Source: Photobacterium frigidiphilum (GTDB lineage Bacteria; Pseudomonadota; Gammaproteobacteria; Enterobacterales; Vibrionaceae). From it: DNA of 64,000 nucleotides. Location of the stretch: assembly GCF_003025615.1 (NCBI RefSeq), contig NZ_PYMJ01000009.1, positions 1-64,000 on the forward strand. Reading direction: 5' to 3'. The position numbers and the translations under genes were made by a program. The notes beneath the pieces are model-generated. The model did no database searches. It was not told the DNA's origin and saw nothing but the letters and a program-made list of their open reading frames with translations. Positions within the stretch are counted from its first letter, which is position 1, and the number at the start of each line of letters is the position of its first letter. Of this stretch, positions 25,412 to 36,163 are shown piece after piece.

Positions 25412-26821
25412 ATGTCAATGAAAACCAGCAAACTAAAATTCAAAGAACGCATCAAAGTTCAAATGAAAGATGACTTTATGCGTGAATCTGTCGCCAATGC
25501 CCAAACCCGCATGTATACCAATCGCCAGATAGCGGCTGATAAATTGGGTAACTGGGAGCAGTGGCGAGAAATGGGCATGGATATTCGCGACCATGTGCTA
25601 GAAAACCTTGATTACTACCTACACCAGCTTAGCGAGAACGTAAAAAACAATGGCGGACAAGTTTTCTTCGCCCGTACAGCCAGTGATGCTACCAACTATG
25701 TAGAAAGCATTATCAAAGCGAAAAATGCTAAAAAGGTGGTGAAGTCCAAATCAATGGTCACAGAGGAAATTAACCTTAATCAGATCATTGAACGTAATGG
25801 CTGTGAGGTCATTGAAACAGACTTGGGAGAATACATTCTACAAGTTGATGATTGCGATCCTCCATCGCACATTGTCGTACCCGCTTTACACAAAAACCGT
25901 TACCAGATCCGCGATATCTTTAAAGAAAAAATTGGCTATCAAGGCAGTGAAGACCCTGAAGAGCTGACTCGATATGTCCGTGATTATATTCGCCACGACT
26001 TCTTGCAAGCCGACATAGGGATCACTGGGTGTAACTTTGCGGTTGCCGAATCAGGCACTGTTACACTGGTGACCAACGAAGGTAATGCGCGATTAGCGAC
26101 AAGCCTACCCAAAACCCATATCGCTGTTATGGGGATGGAGCGTATTGTTCCTACCTTTGAAGAACTCGATATTGTCATCAGCCTACTATGTCGTAGTGCG
26201 GTTGGTATTCCGCTCACGGGCTATGTAACTGCACTAACCGGTCCTCGTGAGGAAGAGCACCTTGATGGCCCAGAAGAGTTTCACCTTGTCATCGTCGATA
26301 ATGGACGCTCTGATATTCTAGGCTCAGAATTTCGCGACATTCTACGTTGTGTACGTTGTGCAGCTTGCGTTAACACTTGCCCTGCTTATCGCCATATCGG
26401 TGGTCAGTCATATGGGTCTATATACTCAGGTCCCATTGGTGCAGTGCTGTCACCCCTATTAGGTGGCTACGATGACTTTAAAGATCTGCCCTACGCCTGT
26501 AGCTTGTGCCGAGCCTGTCATGATGTATGTCCGGTCAAAATCCCTCTTTCCGATCTGCTACTCAAACACCGCCAGAAAATGGGAGAGGAAAAAATCACCC
26601 CGCTTGCCGAGCGAGCTGCAGTAGGCGCCTTTAACATCATAAATGCTCACCCACTCTTGTGGGATAAGACGGTAAAAATAGGGGCAACCGTAGCAAGTGG
26701 TTTGATCCGAAACGGTAAACTGCCTTTGCAAATGGGGGCTATTAGCGAATGGACTGAAGCGCGTGATCTACCGCAGCCTGATGGTCAATCTTTCCGTAGC
26801 TGGTTCAAAAACCGTAACTAA
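25412..26821 (+). CDS. lutB: Lactate utilisation iron-sulfur protein LutB (LldF)
   Basis: Central subunit of the lactate oxidation complex, 469 residues. A LUD domain (about 60-290) is followed by two [4Fe-4S] motifs, [14 protein letters not shown] and [14 protein letters not shown], near residues 311-375. This matches LutB/LldF. The start ATG 25412 has aggag 8 bases upstream. Confidence 0.93.
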   Translation: MSMKTSKLKFKERIKVQMKDDFMRESVANAQTRMYTNRQIAADKLGNWEQWREMGMDIRDHVLENLDYYLHQLSENVKNNGGQVFFARTASDATNYVESIIKAKNAKKVVKSKSMVTEEINLNQIIERNGCEVIETDLGEYILQVDDCDPPSHIVVPALHKNRYQIRDIFKEKIGYQGSEDPEELTRYVRDYIRHDFLQADIGITGCNFAVAESGTVTLVTNEGNARLATSLPKTHIAVMGMERIVPTFEELDIVISLLCRSAVGIPLTGYVTALTGPREEEHLDGPEEFHLVIVDNGRSDILGSEFRDILRCVRCAACVNTCPAYRHIGGQSYGSIYSGPIGAVLSPLLGGYDDFKDLPYACSLCRACHDVCPVKIPLSDLLLKHRQKMGEEKITPLAERAAVGAFNIINAHPLLWDKTVKIGATVASGLIRNGKLPLQMGAISEWTEARDLPQPDGQSFRSWFKNRN

Positions 26822-26838
26822 TTTTAGGAGTGGTAACC

Positions 26839-27585
26839 ATGAGTCAAATTCATAACCGCGACAGCTTTCTCGATAATATAGCGAACAAACTAGGGCGCCC
26901 ACGCCAAACTGAACCAGTTGAGCGTCCTAAGCTAAAGCATACTTGCCACCATGAAGTAATGGCTGAGTTTAGTACTGATGAGCTCAAAGACGTGCTCGTT
27001 AATTACACCCGCACGGCTTTAGGTTCGCAGGCTATTGAAACAACAAAAGCAGCACTTACCGCTACCCTTGCAGACGTCTGTAAAAAGTACTGTACTGATG
27101 AGGATAACAGTACTGATACCACTCAGGCACCTTGCGAGACAATAGTCTCTGCAGACTCTCGTCTGCTGGCCATATTTGACCCAGAACAACTTGATACTCC
27201 TGAGCATATTGTTCATATTTGGGATACAAAACTTGGCTATGGTCCGAATATTGAGGTTGCCGAGCGTGCAAAAGTGGGGATTGTTTTCGCCGAACAGGCT
27301 TTAGCCGAATCTGGCACCATGGTGCTATACAGCCAGCCAGCGCAAGGTCGTGCCATTAGTCTATTACCGGAAGCATCTATCTTTGTCGTGCCCAAAAGCC
27401 ACCTCGTTGCACGACTCACTCAGGCCACTGCGGTTTTACATGAAAAAGCCAAGAAAGGTGAACGCCTACCTTCTTGCGTTAACTTTATTTCTGGTCCAAG
27501 CTCAACCGCCGACATTGAGCTAATCAAAGTTATTGGTGTACACGGCCCTATTTACGCAACCTACGTCATCATTGACGACATGTAA
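26839..27585 (+). CDS. lutC: Lactate utilisation protein LutC (LldG), LUD domain
   Basis: Third subunit of the LutABC complex, a LUD-domain protein of 248 residues. The conserved late block reads VGIVFAEQALAESGTMVLYS and SLLPEASIFVVPKSHLVARL. ATG 26839 with aggag eight bases before it is preferred over GTG 26830. A loop (YCTDEDNSTDTTQAPC) makes the protein a little longer than some relatives. A terminator follows. Confidence 0.9.
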   Translation: MSQIHNRDSFLDNIANKLGRPRQTEPVERPKLKHTCHHEVMAEFSTDELKDVLVNYTRTALGSQAIETTKAALTATLADVCKKYCTDEDNSTDTTQAPCETIVSADSRLLAIFDPEQLDTPEHIVHIWDTKLGYGPNIEVAERAKVGIVFAEQALAESGTMVLYSQPAQGRAISLLPEASIFVVPKSHLVARLTQATAVLHEKAKKGERLPSCVNFISGPSSTADIELIKVIGVHGPIYATYVIIDDM

Positions 27586-27620
27586 GTACGAAACTTAATC
27601 GCCTAGAACCATCAAAGACC

Positions 27621-27655
27621 AGACTCTTAGTTATTCATATCATAACTAGGAGCCT
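27621..27655 (+). terminator. Terminator after lutC
   Basis: The arms agactcttagttat (27621-27634) and ataactaggagcct (27642-27655) pair with one mismatch and one G-U. A T-rich tail (ccttttcctcttt) follows. Confidence 0.65.
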
Positions 27656-27722
27656 GACCTTTTCCTCTTTATACTTATATCAACCCCGTACTTATACAAA
27701 CCCAACGACGAGAAACATCCAA

Positions 27723-28628
27723 ATGCCTCAAATCGATGATCTGGTTCTTTTTACCCAAGTTATAGAACATGCCTCTTTTAGCAAAGTGGCTGAACTAAAC
27801 AAAATCACTAAATCAGTCGTCAGCAAGCGGATCAGTAAGCTTGAAAACCAACTTGGGGTACAGTTGATTTACCGCACCACTCGTAAACTCACGCTCACCG
27901 AACCAGGCTCGATACTTTATCACCGTTCAAAAGATATTAACCAAGTTGCCCAGTCCGCCTTTGATGCCATCACCGGTTATAATGAAGCCCTATCCGGTAA
28001 TATAAGAGTATCTGTTCCAACCATTTCAGGAGAACTCTTACTTGCTGAAGCTCTTTCTGATTTCTGCCAGAAGCACCCAGGGCTAACAGTTGAAATGTCG
28101 ATGGATAATCACTTTGTCGATTTAGTCGCGCAAAACTATGACTTAGTAATACGCACAGGCTACCTTGAAGACTCAAGCTTAATTGCCCGCCACATATTCA
28201 ATTCTCGTTGGGTTATCTGTGCTTCAGCCGATTACCTAGAAAAACATGGCGTACCGGAAACACCCAAAGCCCTGCATCACCATAACTGCTTGGGGTATAC
28301 CCAGCAAAGTACTGGTCCGTTTGATTGGCTATTCGTTCGCAATAACACTGAAACTTATACGCTGAAAGTAAACGGTAACTTTTCTTCGGATAACGCCGTC
28401 GCCCTTCGTAAAGCAACATTAGCGAATAACGGGATCGCCTACTTGCCAACTTGTCTGGTATTCGATGATCTTAAATCAGGAAAGCTGATTGAAATATTAC
28501 CGGAGCATTCCGGCAAAGTGGTGGGGATTTACGCTGTATATCCATATACAAAAAAGCCATCAAAGCGAATTCAAGCGCTCATTGAACATATCCGCGAGCG
28601 CTATATAACGATGAAAGAACGGTTTTAG
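27723..28628 (+). CDS. LysR-family transcriptional regulator near the lactate operon
   Basis: A 301-residue LysR protein: helix-turn-helix at about 5-60 (LVLFTQVIEHASFSKVAELNKITKSVVSKRISKLENQLGVQLIYRTTRKLTLTEPG) and an effector domain of the CrgA/aaeR-like clade (VSVPTISGELLLAEALSDF). It lies after the lutC terminator on the same strand, so control of the lactate operon is plausible but not shown by sequence. Its stop faces the truncated haemoglobin gene, 30 bp away. Confidence 0.87.
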   Translation: MPQIDDLVLFTQVIEHASFSKVAELNKITKSVVSKRISKLENQLGVQLIYRTTRKLTLTEPGSILYHRSKDINQVAQSAFDAITGYNEALSGNIRVSVPTISGELLLAEALSDFCQKHPGLTVEMSMDNHFVDLVAQNYDLVIRTGYLEDSSLIARHIFNSRWVICASADYLEKHGVPETPKALHHHNCLGYTQQSTGPFDWLFVRNNTETYTLKVNGNFSSDNAVALRKATLANNGIAYLPTCLVFDDLKSGKLIEILPEHSGKVVGIYAVYPYTKKPSKRIQALIEHIRERYITMKERF

Positions 28629-28658
28629 TGCCTTGTACTACACGTGCTAAAGAAAAGA

Positions 28659-29144
28659 TTAACTTCGGTTACGACACATTTCAGCAGGGAAAGAAAGTTG
28701 TACCATAACGTAACGTTTAAAAACATCATCATAACCTTGGTCATCAAGTGCTTTTTGCATACACAATAGCCACGCTTCTTTTTCTGCAATACCAATGGAA
28801 AGATGACGATGAGCACCAGGGATATTCATGCTGCCATATTTTTCAGCATAACGAGATGGCCCCCCCATCCAACCGGTTAAAAACGTAGTGAGCTTTTCAC
28901 GAGAATCCGTAAGATCGGGCTTATGCATCGCACGTACAACCTCAGCTTCCGGCAATGTGTCCATGTAATCATAGAAAGCATCAACCAGTTTTTTAACCCC
29001 CACTTCACCGCCAGCGGCTAGCAAAGTAGCGTCTCCCATACCATAAACCGGTGCCGATTTTTGGGTTGGTGCAACACTCTCTTCTTGAGTAGAGTTTTTT
29101 GTTTCACTGATTTGTGGGCTGCTTGATTGCTCTGTTTTCATCAT
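28659..29144 (-). CDS. Group II truncated haemoglobin
   Basis: Small haem protein of the 2-over-2 globin fold, 161 residues from ATG 29144. The core begins GDATLLAAGGEVGVKKLVDAFYDYMDTLPEAE. TGWMGGPSRYAEKYG is the trHb group II signature, RHLSIGIAEKEAWLLCM contains the proximal histidine and the Trp of the group, and the C-terminus is YVMVQLSFPAEMCRNRS. An N-terminal polar tail of about 30 residues precedes the globin. The start is uncertain: the longer frame begins at ATG 29189 without a clear ribosome site. It lies directly after the torA terminator on the same strand, and may protect respiration from oxygen or NO. Confidence 0.87.
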   Translation of the reverse strand: MMKTEQSSSPQISETKNSTQEESVAPTQKSAPVYGMGDATLLAAGGEVGVKKLVDAFYDYMDTLPEAEVVRAMHKPDLTDSREKLTTFLTGWMGGPSRYAEKYGSMNIPGAHRHLSIGIAEKEAWLLCMQKALDDQGYDDVFKRYVMVQLSFPAEMCRNRS

Positions 29145-29232
29145 GGTTTCTTTTATGTTTCCGATAATATGCTCTTTATACCAAAGCATAGCGTGTTTTA
29201 TTAAATACTTATTCGATTGGCATTAAAATAAA

Positions 29233-29254
29233 AAGAGCTGTCGAAGCAACTCTT
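29233..29254 (-). terminator. Terminator of torECA
   Basis: On the minus strand the hairpin arms aagagttgc and acagctctt pair (one G-U, one mismatch) around a ttcg loop and are followed by TTTTTATTTT. It separates torA from the truncated haemoglobin gene. Confidence 0.7.
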
Positions 29255-29274
29255 AAGATCGTTAGAAAAATCGC

Positions 29275-31752
29275 TTAACTTTCAAATATTGGACCGCCAA
29301 ATGCTGTTACCGGTGGCACTTCCCCTTTGAACTTCTCAATCTCTACGATAACGGTATTGGCGCTGGTTGCCTGAGCAAGCTCTGATGATCCTATATCTTG
29401 CGTAACCGTATTAGGGTCGCCATAGGTATCAATCGCACCAATTTTTTCATTTAGCGGGCCATACCAAGCGCCTTCATGAATACGAATAACACCTATTGGG
29501 TAGTTATCAGATACTTTTGCACCCGCTAACAGTTGCCCTCGATCATTAAATACGCGTACCAGATCCCCATCTTTAATGCCACGAGCTTTCGCATCTTCAG
29601 GGCTGATATAAACAGGCTCTCGACCTTGTACCGTATAGGTCGCTCGGTATTCGTCTGACTCACACATTTGCGAGTGTAAACGCTGATCAGGGTGACAAGA
29701 TTGTAACCACAATGGGAATTTATCTGAATGTGGCCCACCATGAGATCGTTCTGATTTTTCAAACCACATCGGGTGGCCTTGGCAGTGCTCGTAACCATAG
29801 CGATCAATCTTACGACTGAAAATTTCGATAAAACCAGAAGGCGTACCTAATGGATTTATTTCAGGGTCTTCACGGAATCCGGCATGTTGAATGAAGGGTT
29901 TTCCGGGGCCAAATTCAACAATGCCATCAGCCCAAAACTGTTCAAACTCTGGCATTGGGAAGTTGGCTTTGTTCGCTTTTTTGCAGTCGGCGTACAACAT
30001 ACGCACCCACTCCATTTCACTCATACCACGTGTATATTCTTTCTGACGATCAAATCGTTGTGCTAACTCAGTGAAAATATCAAAGTCCGTTTTCGACTGG
30101 TACAGTGGATCAACCAGCTTATGCATCGCCAATATACCACTCGCCGAATACGCACCATATAAATCTATATCGTTACGTTCAAACTGCGTACAAGCAGGCA
30201 AAACGATGTCAGAAAATCGGCATGTTGCTGTCCATGCAAATTCAATCGTCACTACCGTTTGTAGCTTTTGAAATGCTTTCTTCATCCGATTACGATCTTG
30301 GTGATGATGCCAAGGGTTACAGCCGCTCACCACCAGCATCTTAGTATCCGGCAGGATCACCTTGCTGCCGTTATATTTAATTTCTTTGCCCGGCTCTAAA
30401 ATCGCATCAAGCCACCGTGCGACAGGAATGGTTTTACTGTAACCATTAAAATCATCGTTATCCCATTTGGGCTTTTGACCTTCATCCACATTACGTGGAA
30501 AACCACCCGGCCCAGCAGCGCCAGTAGGAGGAATCCCTACACCACTATAATGGTGAGAATAAGACACGCCGCCCCCCGGTAAACCAATTTGCCCCAACAT
30601 GGCAGCAATAACGGCCCCCATCCAGTAAGGTTGCTCACCATGTTGCTGACGTTGAATCGACCAACCGAACATTATCTGTGTACGATCTTTTGCCATGAGG
30701 CGTGCCAGTTCACGAGTCTGATCAGCCTTCACGCCACAAATTTTTTCGGCCCACTCTGGTGTTTTTTCTATGTTATCTTTCGCTTTACCAAGCACATACG
30801 GCAAGAAATCATCAAAGCCTAATGCGTAAGTCTCTAAAAACTTTTTATCATAAAGATCTTCTTTATAAAGCGTATGGGCGATGGCTAACATGAATGCCAC
30901 GTCAGTTTGGGGATTCACATAAACCTGATCACAATTCAAATAGTTCTGCGTTTTTGATTTAACCGGATCAATAGAGATCACTTTGATCTCACCTTTTGCC
31001 ACTTTCTCTTTTAACTGCTCATAATATTCATACGAGCCATGTGTTTCGGCTTGCCACCCTACCTGCGTATTTTTGAAGGGATCGTTCGCCCATAACACAA
31101 TCGTTTTACTGTTCGATAAAATCTCTGGCCATGATGTGGCTTGCGCGTAAACCTCTGTCGAACCTAGTACATAGGGCAAAACCGTTTGACCAGCGCCGGT
31201 GGAATAATCACCGACTTTCGTCATGAAATTACCATGCATACCAACAGCACGTTGCATGTGTGATGTACAACTGTGGAACTGCCCTGTTTGTCGCCAGCCC
31301 GTCATACCCGCATGTAACGCCCAAGGGCCATAATCTTTCTGCACGCGTTCTAATTCTTGATAAAACAGGTCTAATGCTTCATCCCATGTCACCCGAATAA
31401 AGCGATTATTACCTCGTGTTTCACCGCTGTATTTGTGCTTCTTCAACCAATCAAGCCGTACCATCGGATACCGAACACGCGATGGACTGTAGATAATACC
31501 TTTAATGCCTTTCAGCATATCAGTAGGATACTTATCTATTTCTAAGGCCTTAATTTCTTGCACTTTACCGTTATAAATACGGGCGCGAAAAGCCCCCCAA
31601 TGAGAACCTGATACCTTCCAGATCCCATCGGCAGTATTGGTTGTAGCTTCTGTTGCAGCGTTGGCAGCTTGCACCAAAAGGCTTGGTCCTATCACAGACA
31701 CAGCGCTTGTCGTTGCTAGCCCTTTTAAAAATTTACGTCGACTCAGAGACAT
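29275..31752 (-). CDS. torA: Trimethylamine-N-oxide reductase TorA (molybdoenzyme)
   Basis: Periplasmic molybdenum enzyme of the DMSO-reductase family that reduces TMAO to trimethylamine as respiratory acceptor. It has 825 residues. A Tat leader with SRRKFLKGL opens the protein. The Mo-ligand serine is in GDYSTGAGQ, and the MGDs-binding blocks [33 protein letters not shown] and [13 protein letters not shown] agree with TorA of E. coli (848 residues); the C-terminus is shorter. It is the last gene of torECA. No torD chaperone gene follows, unlike in E. coli torCAD. Confidence 0.93.
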   Translation of the reverse strand: MSLSRRKFLKGLATTSAVSVIGPSLLVQAANAATEATTNTADGIWKVSGSHWGAFRARIYNGKVQEIKALEIDKYPTDMLKGIKGIIYSPSRVRYPMVRLDWLKKHKYSGETRGNNRFIRVTWDEALDLFYQELERVQKDYGPWALHAGMTGWRQTGQFHSCTSHMQRAVGMHGNFMTKVGDYSTGAGQTVLPYVLGSTEVYAQATSWPEILSNSKTIVLWANDPFKNTQVGWQAETHGSYEYYEQLKEKVAKGEIKVISIDPVKSKTQNYLNCDQVYVNPQTDVAFMLAIAHTLYKEDLYDKKFLETYALGFDDFLPYVLGKAKDNIEKTPEWAEKICGVKADQTRELARLMAKDRTQIMFGWSIQRQQHGEQPYWMGAVIAAMLGQIGLPGGGVSYSHHYSGVGIPPTGAAGPGGFPRNVDEGQKPKWDNDDFNGYSKTIPVARWLDAILEPGKEIKYNGSKVILPDTKMLVVSGCNPWHHHQDRNRMKKAFQKLQTVVTIEFAWTATCRFSDIVLPACTQFERNDIDLYGAYSASGILAMHKLVDPLYQSKTDFDIFTELAQRFDRQKEYTRGMSEMEWVRMLYADCKKANKANFPMPEFEQFWADGIVEFGPGKPFIQHAGFREDPEINPLGTPSGFIEIFSRKIDRYGYEHCQGHPMWFEKSERSHGGPHSDKFPLWLQSCHPDQRLHSQMCESDEYRATYTVQGREPVYISPEDAKARGIKDGDLVRVFNDRGQLLAGAKVSDNYPIGVIRIHEGAWYGPLNEKIGAIDTYGDPNTVTQDIGSSELAQATSANTVIVEIEKFKGEVPPVTAFGGPIFES

Positions 31753-31823
31753 AAAAAATCCCTCTCTCTATTACACCACCCTAGACAAGTAACTGATTAT
31801 CGACTTATCCAGAATGGTATTAT

Positions 31824-33008
31824 TTAGTGACCAGAATCAGAAAAATCTGATGAATGTTTTTGTAGGTATTTAAGCACTAACGCTTCACTATCACGGTCGA
31901 GGTTAACGAACGCTAGCATGCCGTTAAACATACTTGGCCACGTATTGGCGTCGAAGTGGTTTTCTGCTGGCTGAGTATGACAAACACTACAGTTGGTTGT
32001 GTAAGCAGACTTAGTTTCACTCCAGATCATATCTACATTGTCTACTAACGATTCTTTTGGCATCCACAATTTCACTGTTACGCGCTGCCAAGGAAGACCG
32101 GTTAAATCATCTTCTTTTTCTTCAAATTTCTGTACTAACGTGTCATTTTTCGCAGCATCTTTGCTTAAAGCGGCAGTCGGAATATTTATCCCAAAGTCTT
32201 CAGATATAACGCGTCCAAATCCTTTCATTTTACGCCAGCCATTAATTTCAATTTGTATCGCATTGCCTTTCACTGCCACGACTTTTACTTCAGAAGCAGG
32301 ATTCAGTTCTCCGCCACTTTGGGTTAATGCTTCATCTTCATACATAGGTAAGTAACGAACGCTGAAATAATTACTCCCTTCGGTGTAGCTGGTATTATGA
32401 GATTTCGACACTAACTGCGATACCATGCCACCAGAAGTATCCATATTGTCGGGTAAGCTGTGAGCAATACCTTTATGACAATCCAAACAACTTTGATCTT
32501 TCTCGGCCGCTTGCTTCATTTGCGATTGCGCCAGAGTCGACATTTCTTCCCACTTCATACTTTCGTACTGGTGGCAGTTTTTACATTCGAGAGAACCATT
32601 AGACGCAAAACGTTTCCATTCATGCTGTGCCAATTCACCCCGTTTAGCTAAGAACTTTTCGCGGGTATCAATCGTGCCAAAAATAGCGCCAAACACTTCC
32701 TTACTAGCCTGCATCTTCCTTGCAATTTTATCCGTCCAGTTATGAGGGACATGACAATCGGGGCATGTTGCTCTTACACCGGCATTATTCGACCAATGCA
32801 CCGTTGTTTGTAATTCTTCGTACACGTTATCTTTCATCTCATGACAGCCAATACAAAACTTTTCTGTATTGGTAATTTCTAGTGCTGTATTAAAGCCACC
32901 CCAGAAAATCACACCTGCAACAAAGCCGCCTAACGTGAGTATGCCTAAACTAATATGCACCGCAGGACGCCAAAAAGTGCCCCACAGCTTTTTAATAAAA
33001 CTCATCAT
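31824..33008 (-). CDS. torC: Pentahaem c-type cytochrome TorC
   Basis: NapC/NirT-type membrane-anchored cytochrome that passes electrons from menaquinol to TorA. Of 394 residues, the first about 40 hold one membrane anchor. Five haem motifs are present: CIGCH, CPDCH, CKNCH, CLDCH and, in the C-terminal domain, CSVCH. The fifth, C-terminal haem is the TorC feature not found in NapC. torC lies between torE and torA. Confidence 0.94.
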   Translation of the reverse strand: MMSFIKKLWGTFWRPAVHISLGILTLGGFVAGVIFWGGFNTALEITNTEKFCIGCHEMKDNVYEELQTTVHWSNNAGVRATCPDCHVPHNWTDKIARKMQASKEVFGAIFGTIDTREKFLAKRGELAQHEWKRFASNGSLECKNCHQYESMKWEEMSTLAQSQMKQAAEKDQSCLDCHKGIAHSLPDNMDTSGGMVSQLVSKSHNTSYTEGSNYFSVRYLPMYEDEALTQSGGELNPASEVKVVAVKGNAIQIEINGWRKMKGFGRVISEDFGINIPTAALSKDAAKNDTLVQKFEEKEDDLTGLPWQRVTVKLWMPKESLVDNVDMIWSETKSAYTTNCSVCHTQPAENHFDANTWPSMFNGMLAFVNLDRDSEALVLKYLQKHSSDFSDSGH

Positions 33009-33044
33009 AATCTTAACCTGTCTGTTTATTGACTGTGATTTGAA

Positions 33045-33218
33045 TTAGCCGTGGCCGGGAGGACCGAGGAAGAAGATTTGTAGTGCCCAGACAATGAAGC
33101 CATAACCACCAACAAGCGCTACAGACAAAATGGGGAAGAGAAAAACAGTGATGAAAATAAATGATCGCCACTCATATTTTGATTTATCTTTATCGGCAAC
33201 ATTATCGACGCTACTCAT
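33045..33218 (-). CDS. torE: TorE, small membrane protein of the TMAO respiratory operon
   Basis: A 57-residue protein read directly from the minus strand: MSSVDNVADKDKSKYEWRS, one membrane helix (FIFITVFLFPILSVALVGGYGFIVWALQIF) and a tail FLGPPGHG. The polar start, single helix and PPGHG end match the TorE/NapE family. The ATG is at 33218 and the TAA at 33045-33047. It heads torECA, 36 bp before torC. Confidence 0.87.
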   Translation of the reverse strand: MSSVDNVADKDKSKYEWRSFIFITVFLFPILSVALVGGYGFIVWALQIFFLGPPGHG

Positions 33219-33554
33219 TGCTAATATCCTATTCTAAATATGCCACCCACCTCACCTTACGACTCATGAGGTAACCGTTAAAAAAGTATAGTTAACAATG
33301 TTACAAACACACATATTTTGAAGCACATCCGAGCTGCATTACAGTTTTAAGCATTGTCGATTATCGTGAAAACTAACAGAAAACAAACCCTCTGAAGTTG
33401 CTTGTAAAATTCAAATCATTAATTGTTTATAAATTAACCTCTCGAAACGTCAGTTCATTTACCGTTCAGAAATGCTGTGCTTTTATGGTGAAATTTTGTG
33501 CCTATTTGGCGCAAATACAACACAAAAAAATAATAATGATGAGCACTTCTATTT
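33219..33554. other. Divergent promoter region of torE and the M23 peptidase gene
   Basis: A 336-bp AT-rich region. Weak matches to the TorR box CTGTTCATAT are present (cagttcattt near 33451) but in the wrong context, so no regulatory site is claimed. Confidence 0.35.
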
Positions 33555-34859
33555 ATGTCGACGTTTAAAATGACAGTATTAAGTAAGTTTATTAACTATA
33601 AATTACTAAGCATTGCGGGATTATCTTTGGTCACTGTTGCGACAGTTTTATCTTTTCGTTCTAGTCCTATTCAAGACATCGAATTAGATATCGCATCATT
33701 CACATCAGTAAACCCAGCCCCCGCTTCGGGCCCTCACAACGACTCAATAAAAGACATTGTAAACCCGCCTAGCTATGAATATCAGATTCAATCAGGTGAT
33801 ACGCTAAGTGAGATTTTTGCAAAACTCGGCATCCCCTTATCTGATATGCAACAGGTGATGGAAGCTGACTTAGACAATTTACGTATTGATACGTTGCGAC
33901 CAGGCCACCTTTTACGGTTCTGGTTAGATGACTCGGGGCAGCGCCTAGACAAATTAGAATTAGAATTTAATGCCGCTCAGCGCGTTGACTATCAACGAGT
34001 GAATGAGGGTGGGTTTGAGTTTGTTGAAATTACGTTACCAGGTACATGGAAGTCATCTGTTGCTGCCGGCAGTATTTATGGCAGCTTCTCGGTATCGGCT
34101 CAAAAAGCAGGACTGGATTTTAGTGAAATTAACGAAATCATAAACTTATTAAAAGATAAGGTTAATTTTTCGCGGGATCTTAAGGCTGGCGATACCTTTG
34201 AAGTTGTCGTTGCTAATCAATATATCGAAGGCAAAGCCACCGGATTGCACGACATTAAGGCTATTCGGCTTGAAAACCGAGGCCGAATAATATCAGCCTA
34301 TCTACATGAAGACGGTAATTATTACGATGCTAACGGTGAAAGCCTGCAACGTGCCTTTTTACCTTACCCTTCCGCTAAGCGCTGGCGTATTAGTTCGAAT
34401 TTTAATGCGAACCGTCGTCATCCCGTTACTGGTCGCCGGGCACCACACAATGGTGTCGATTTTGCGGCACCAAGTGGAACACCAGTATTAGCAACTGGTG
34501 ATGGTTTCGTGGTAATGACCACCAACCACCCTTATGCTGGCCGTTATATTGTTATTCAACACGGGGCAAATTACCGAACCCGATATTTGCACAACAGTAA
34601 AATCTTAGTGAAAAAAGGGCAAAAAGTATCTCGTGGACAAAAAATTGCACTCTCAGGGCAAACTGGCCGAGTTACCGGTCCACATATTCATTATGAATTT
34701 TTGATTAGAAATAAACCCGTAAACCCAATGACGGCTAAGATTCCAATGGCGTCATCGGTTCCGACCAAAGAAAAAGTCCAATTTGAACAGACGGTAGCAA
34801 AGTATAATAAATTAATGCAAGTAGAAGACACAAACCCCATCGAGATTGCTAAGCAATAA
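33555..34859 (+). CDS. M23 family peptidoglycan endopeptidase (ShyA/MepM-like)
   Basis: A 434-residue protein with a signal anchor at residues 15-34, a LysM/OapA-like domain (about 75-125, YQIQSGDTLSEIFAKLGIPLSDMQQVM), a central domain and a C-terminal M23 zinc peptidase domain. Zinc ligands are in RRAPHNGVDFAAPSGTPV and GRVTGPHIHYEF. The architecture matches MepM of E. coli and ShyA of Vibrio cholerae, which cleave peptide cross-links during wall growth; which ortholog cannot be told by eye. Followed by a strong bidirectional terminator. Confidence 0.88.
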   Translation: MSTFKMTVLSKFINYKLLSIAGLSLVTVATVLSFRSSPIQDIELDIASFTSVNPAPASGPHNDSIKDIVNPPSYEYQIQSGDTLSEIFAKLGIPLSDMQQVMEADLDNLRIDTLRPGHLLRFWLDDSGQRLDKLELEFNAAQRVDYQRVNEGGFEFVEITLPGTWKSSVAAGSIYGSFSVSAQKAGLDFSEINEIINLLKDKVNFSRDLKAGDTFEVVVANQYIEGKATGLHDIKAIRLENRGRIISAYLHEDGNYYDANGESLQRAFLPYPSAKRWRISSNFNANRRHPVTGRRAPHNGVDFAAPSGTPVLATGDGFVVMTTNHPYAGRYIVIQHGANYRTRYLHNSKILVKKGQKVSRGQKIALSGQTGRVTGPHIHYEFLIRNKPVNPMTAKIPMASSVPTKEKVQFEQTVAKYNKLMQVEDTNPIEIAKQ

Positions 34860-34934
34860 CGATGAATTTATATCTTTTTAAAAGTCGCTAGTCATTTTTC
34901 ATAGGCTTCTTGTCACGAAAATAAGCTGTGATCA

Positions 34935-34984
34935 AAAAGGGCTGACTTCCATAACTCGTTAGAGTATTAGAAGTCAGCCCTTTT
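34935..34984. terminator. Bidirectional terminator between M23 peptidase and Sel1-protein genes
   Basis: The perfect 15-bp arms aaaagggctgacttc (34935-34949) and gaagtcagccctttt (34970-34984) enclose a 20-nt loop with flanking A and T runs. Confidence 0.85.
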
Positions 34985-35018
34985 ATGAGGAATCTATTTA
35001 TCAGCGATTAAATCATGA

Positions 35019-35837
35019 TTAAAGTGAAGCGCTATAAAGTGTTTGGCTTTGCTTATAAAGCTGTAAACGTTGCTCGAACTTAGCAATACGCTGTGTATTT
35101 ACTAGCTCAGCTTTATTACTCGGCACGTCTTTTTCTAACTTACCAATTGCTGCTTTTTGTGCATTTACTGCCTTTGAAAATTCACCACATGCTGCATACG
35201 CGGCTGCAAGATTATCATAATCACCTGCATCACCTGTTCCAGTGCGACTTAAGACTTGCTTTGCTAACTTAAGAGCGCGTTCACCATCACGCATACGTTC
35301 GTCGGTGCAGGTTGCATATAACCATACTAGATTACGCTTAGATTCTAACGACCCACCATTTGATGCATCATTGAACCATTTAATCGCATTAGCACAATCA
35401 ACTGAGCCCGTAGCCCCTGACGCATAATATGAGCCTAGCTCAATCATTGCTGGTACAGAACCCTCTTTTGCAGCTTCTGTATACCAATATAAAGCTTGCG
35501 ACGCATCTTTAGGTACAACCTGACCTGCTTTAAATAAATCAGCAATCATAGTTTTGACTTCAGGCATATCAACAGCTGCTTTCTGTAACCAATACATACC
35601 TTTTAGTCGGTCAACCTTAAGACCATTAGTTCCTTCTAAATAAGCACGCCCGAGAAAAAGCTGCATATTTGTATCACCCTGATCAGCTTCAAGCTCAACA
35701 TACTTCAATGTAGAAAGTAGGTGATTAGCTGGAGACGTGGTAACTGACGCATTGGCAGTTGAAATACCATATCCAGTTACAGCAAAGCCGAACATTGCAC
35801 TGATAACAACTTTTTTTAGGGTCATAACTGCTGGCAT
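35019..35837 (-). CDS. Secreted Sel1-like repeat protein
   Basis: A 273-residue protein with a signal peptide (MTLKKVVISAMFGFAVTGYGISTANAS after a few extra residues) and several Sel1-type TPR repeats, e.g. DTNMQLFLGRAYLEGTNGLKVDRLKGMYWLQKAA and ASQALYWYTEAAKEGSVPAMIELGSYYASGA. A less regular C-terminal TPR region follows. Such proteins bind partners; no specific function is visible. The start ATG 35837 follows agaga; the frame upstream to 35924 is rejected since it would extend past the signal peptide. Confidence 0.78.
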   Translation of the reverse strand: MPAVMTLKKVVISAMFGFAVTGYGISTANASVTTSPANHLLSTLKYVELEADQGDTNMQLFLGRAYLEGTNGLKVDRLKGMYWLQKAAVDMPEVKTMIADLFKAGQVVPKDASQALYWYTEAAKEGSVPAMIELGSYYASGATGSVDCANAIKWFNDASNGGSLESKRNLVWLYATCTDERMRDGERALKLAKQVLSRTGTGDAGDYDNLAAAYAACGEFSKAVNAQKAAIGKLEKDVPSNKAELVNTQRIAKFEQRLQLYKQSQTLYSASL

Positions 35838-36105
35838 AAAAATGTCTCTTTCAAATGACTGGGTGACGTTGAGAAGAGAAGTTATAGAACTAGCGGTCAA
35901 AAAACAACCACAAAAATACAGCATAAGTGACCACTTACCACGACATTATCGTTTAATTACAGCTTGGTCAGGAGGTTAAGCTAGCTAGTATTTTATTCTA
36001 GAATTTTAATAATGAGAGATCGATCGAATTAAATTGGACTATAATGACCCACCTTACCTGAATAACCGCTGAATAAATCACCAACAAAAAACGATATAAA
36101 AACTA

Positions 36106-36141
36106 AAAAGTCGAGAAACCTTAAAAGGTTTCTCGACTTTT
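36106..36141 (-). terminator. Hairpin between the Sel1-protein and lipoprotein genes
   Basis: Perfect arms aaaagtcgagaaacctt (36106-36122) and aaggtttctcgactttt (36125-36141) lie 23 bp beyond the lipoprotein stop codon. It is the rho-independent terminator of that minus-strand gene. Confidence 0.85.
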
Positions 36142-36163
36142 ATCTCATACAACAAATGCTCAG

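Noticed and set aside
29145..29189. Longer N-terminus for the truncated haemoglobin
   Set aside because: The ATG at 29189 has no ribosome site and the extra residues do not resemble the globin family; the start at 29144 is kept as best guess.
33219..33554. TorR boxes upstream of torE
   Set aside because: Only loose matches to CTGTTCATAT (cagttcattt near 33451) on the plus strand; not strong enough to call.
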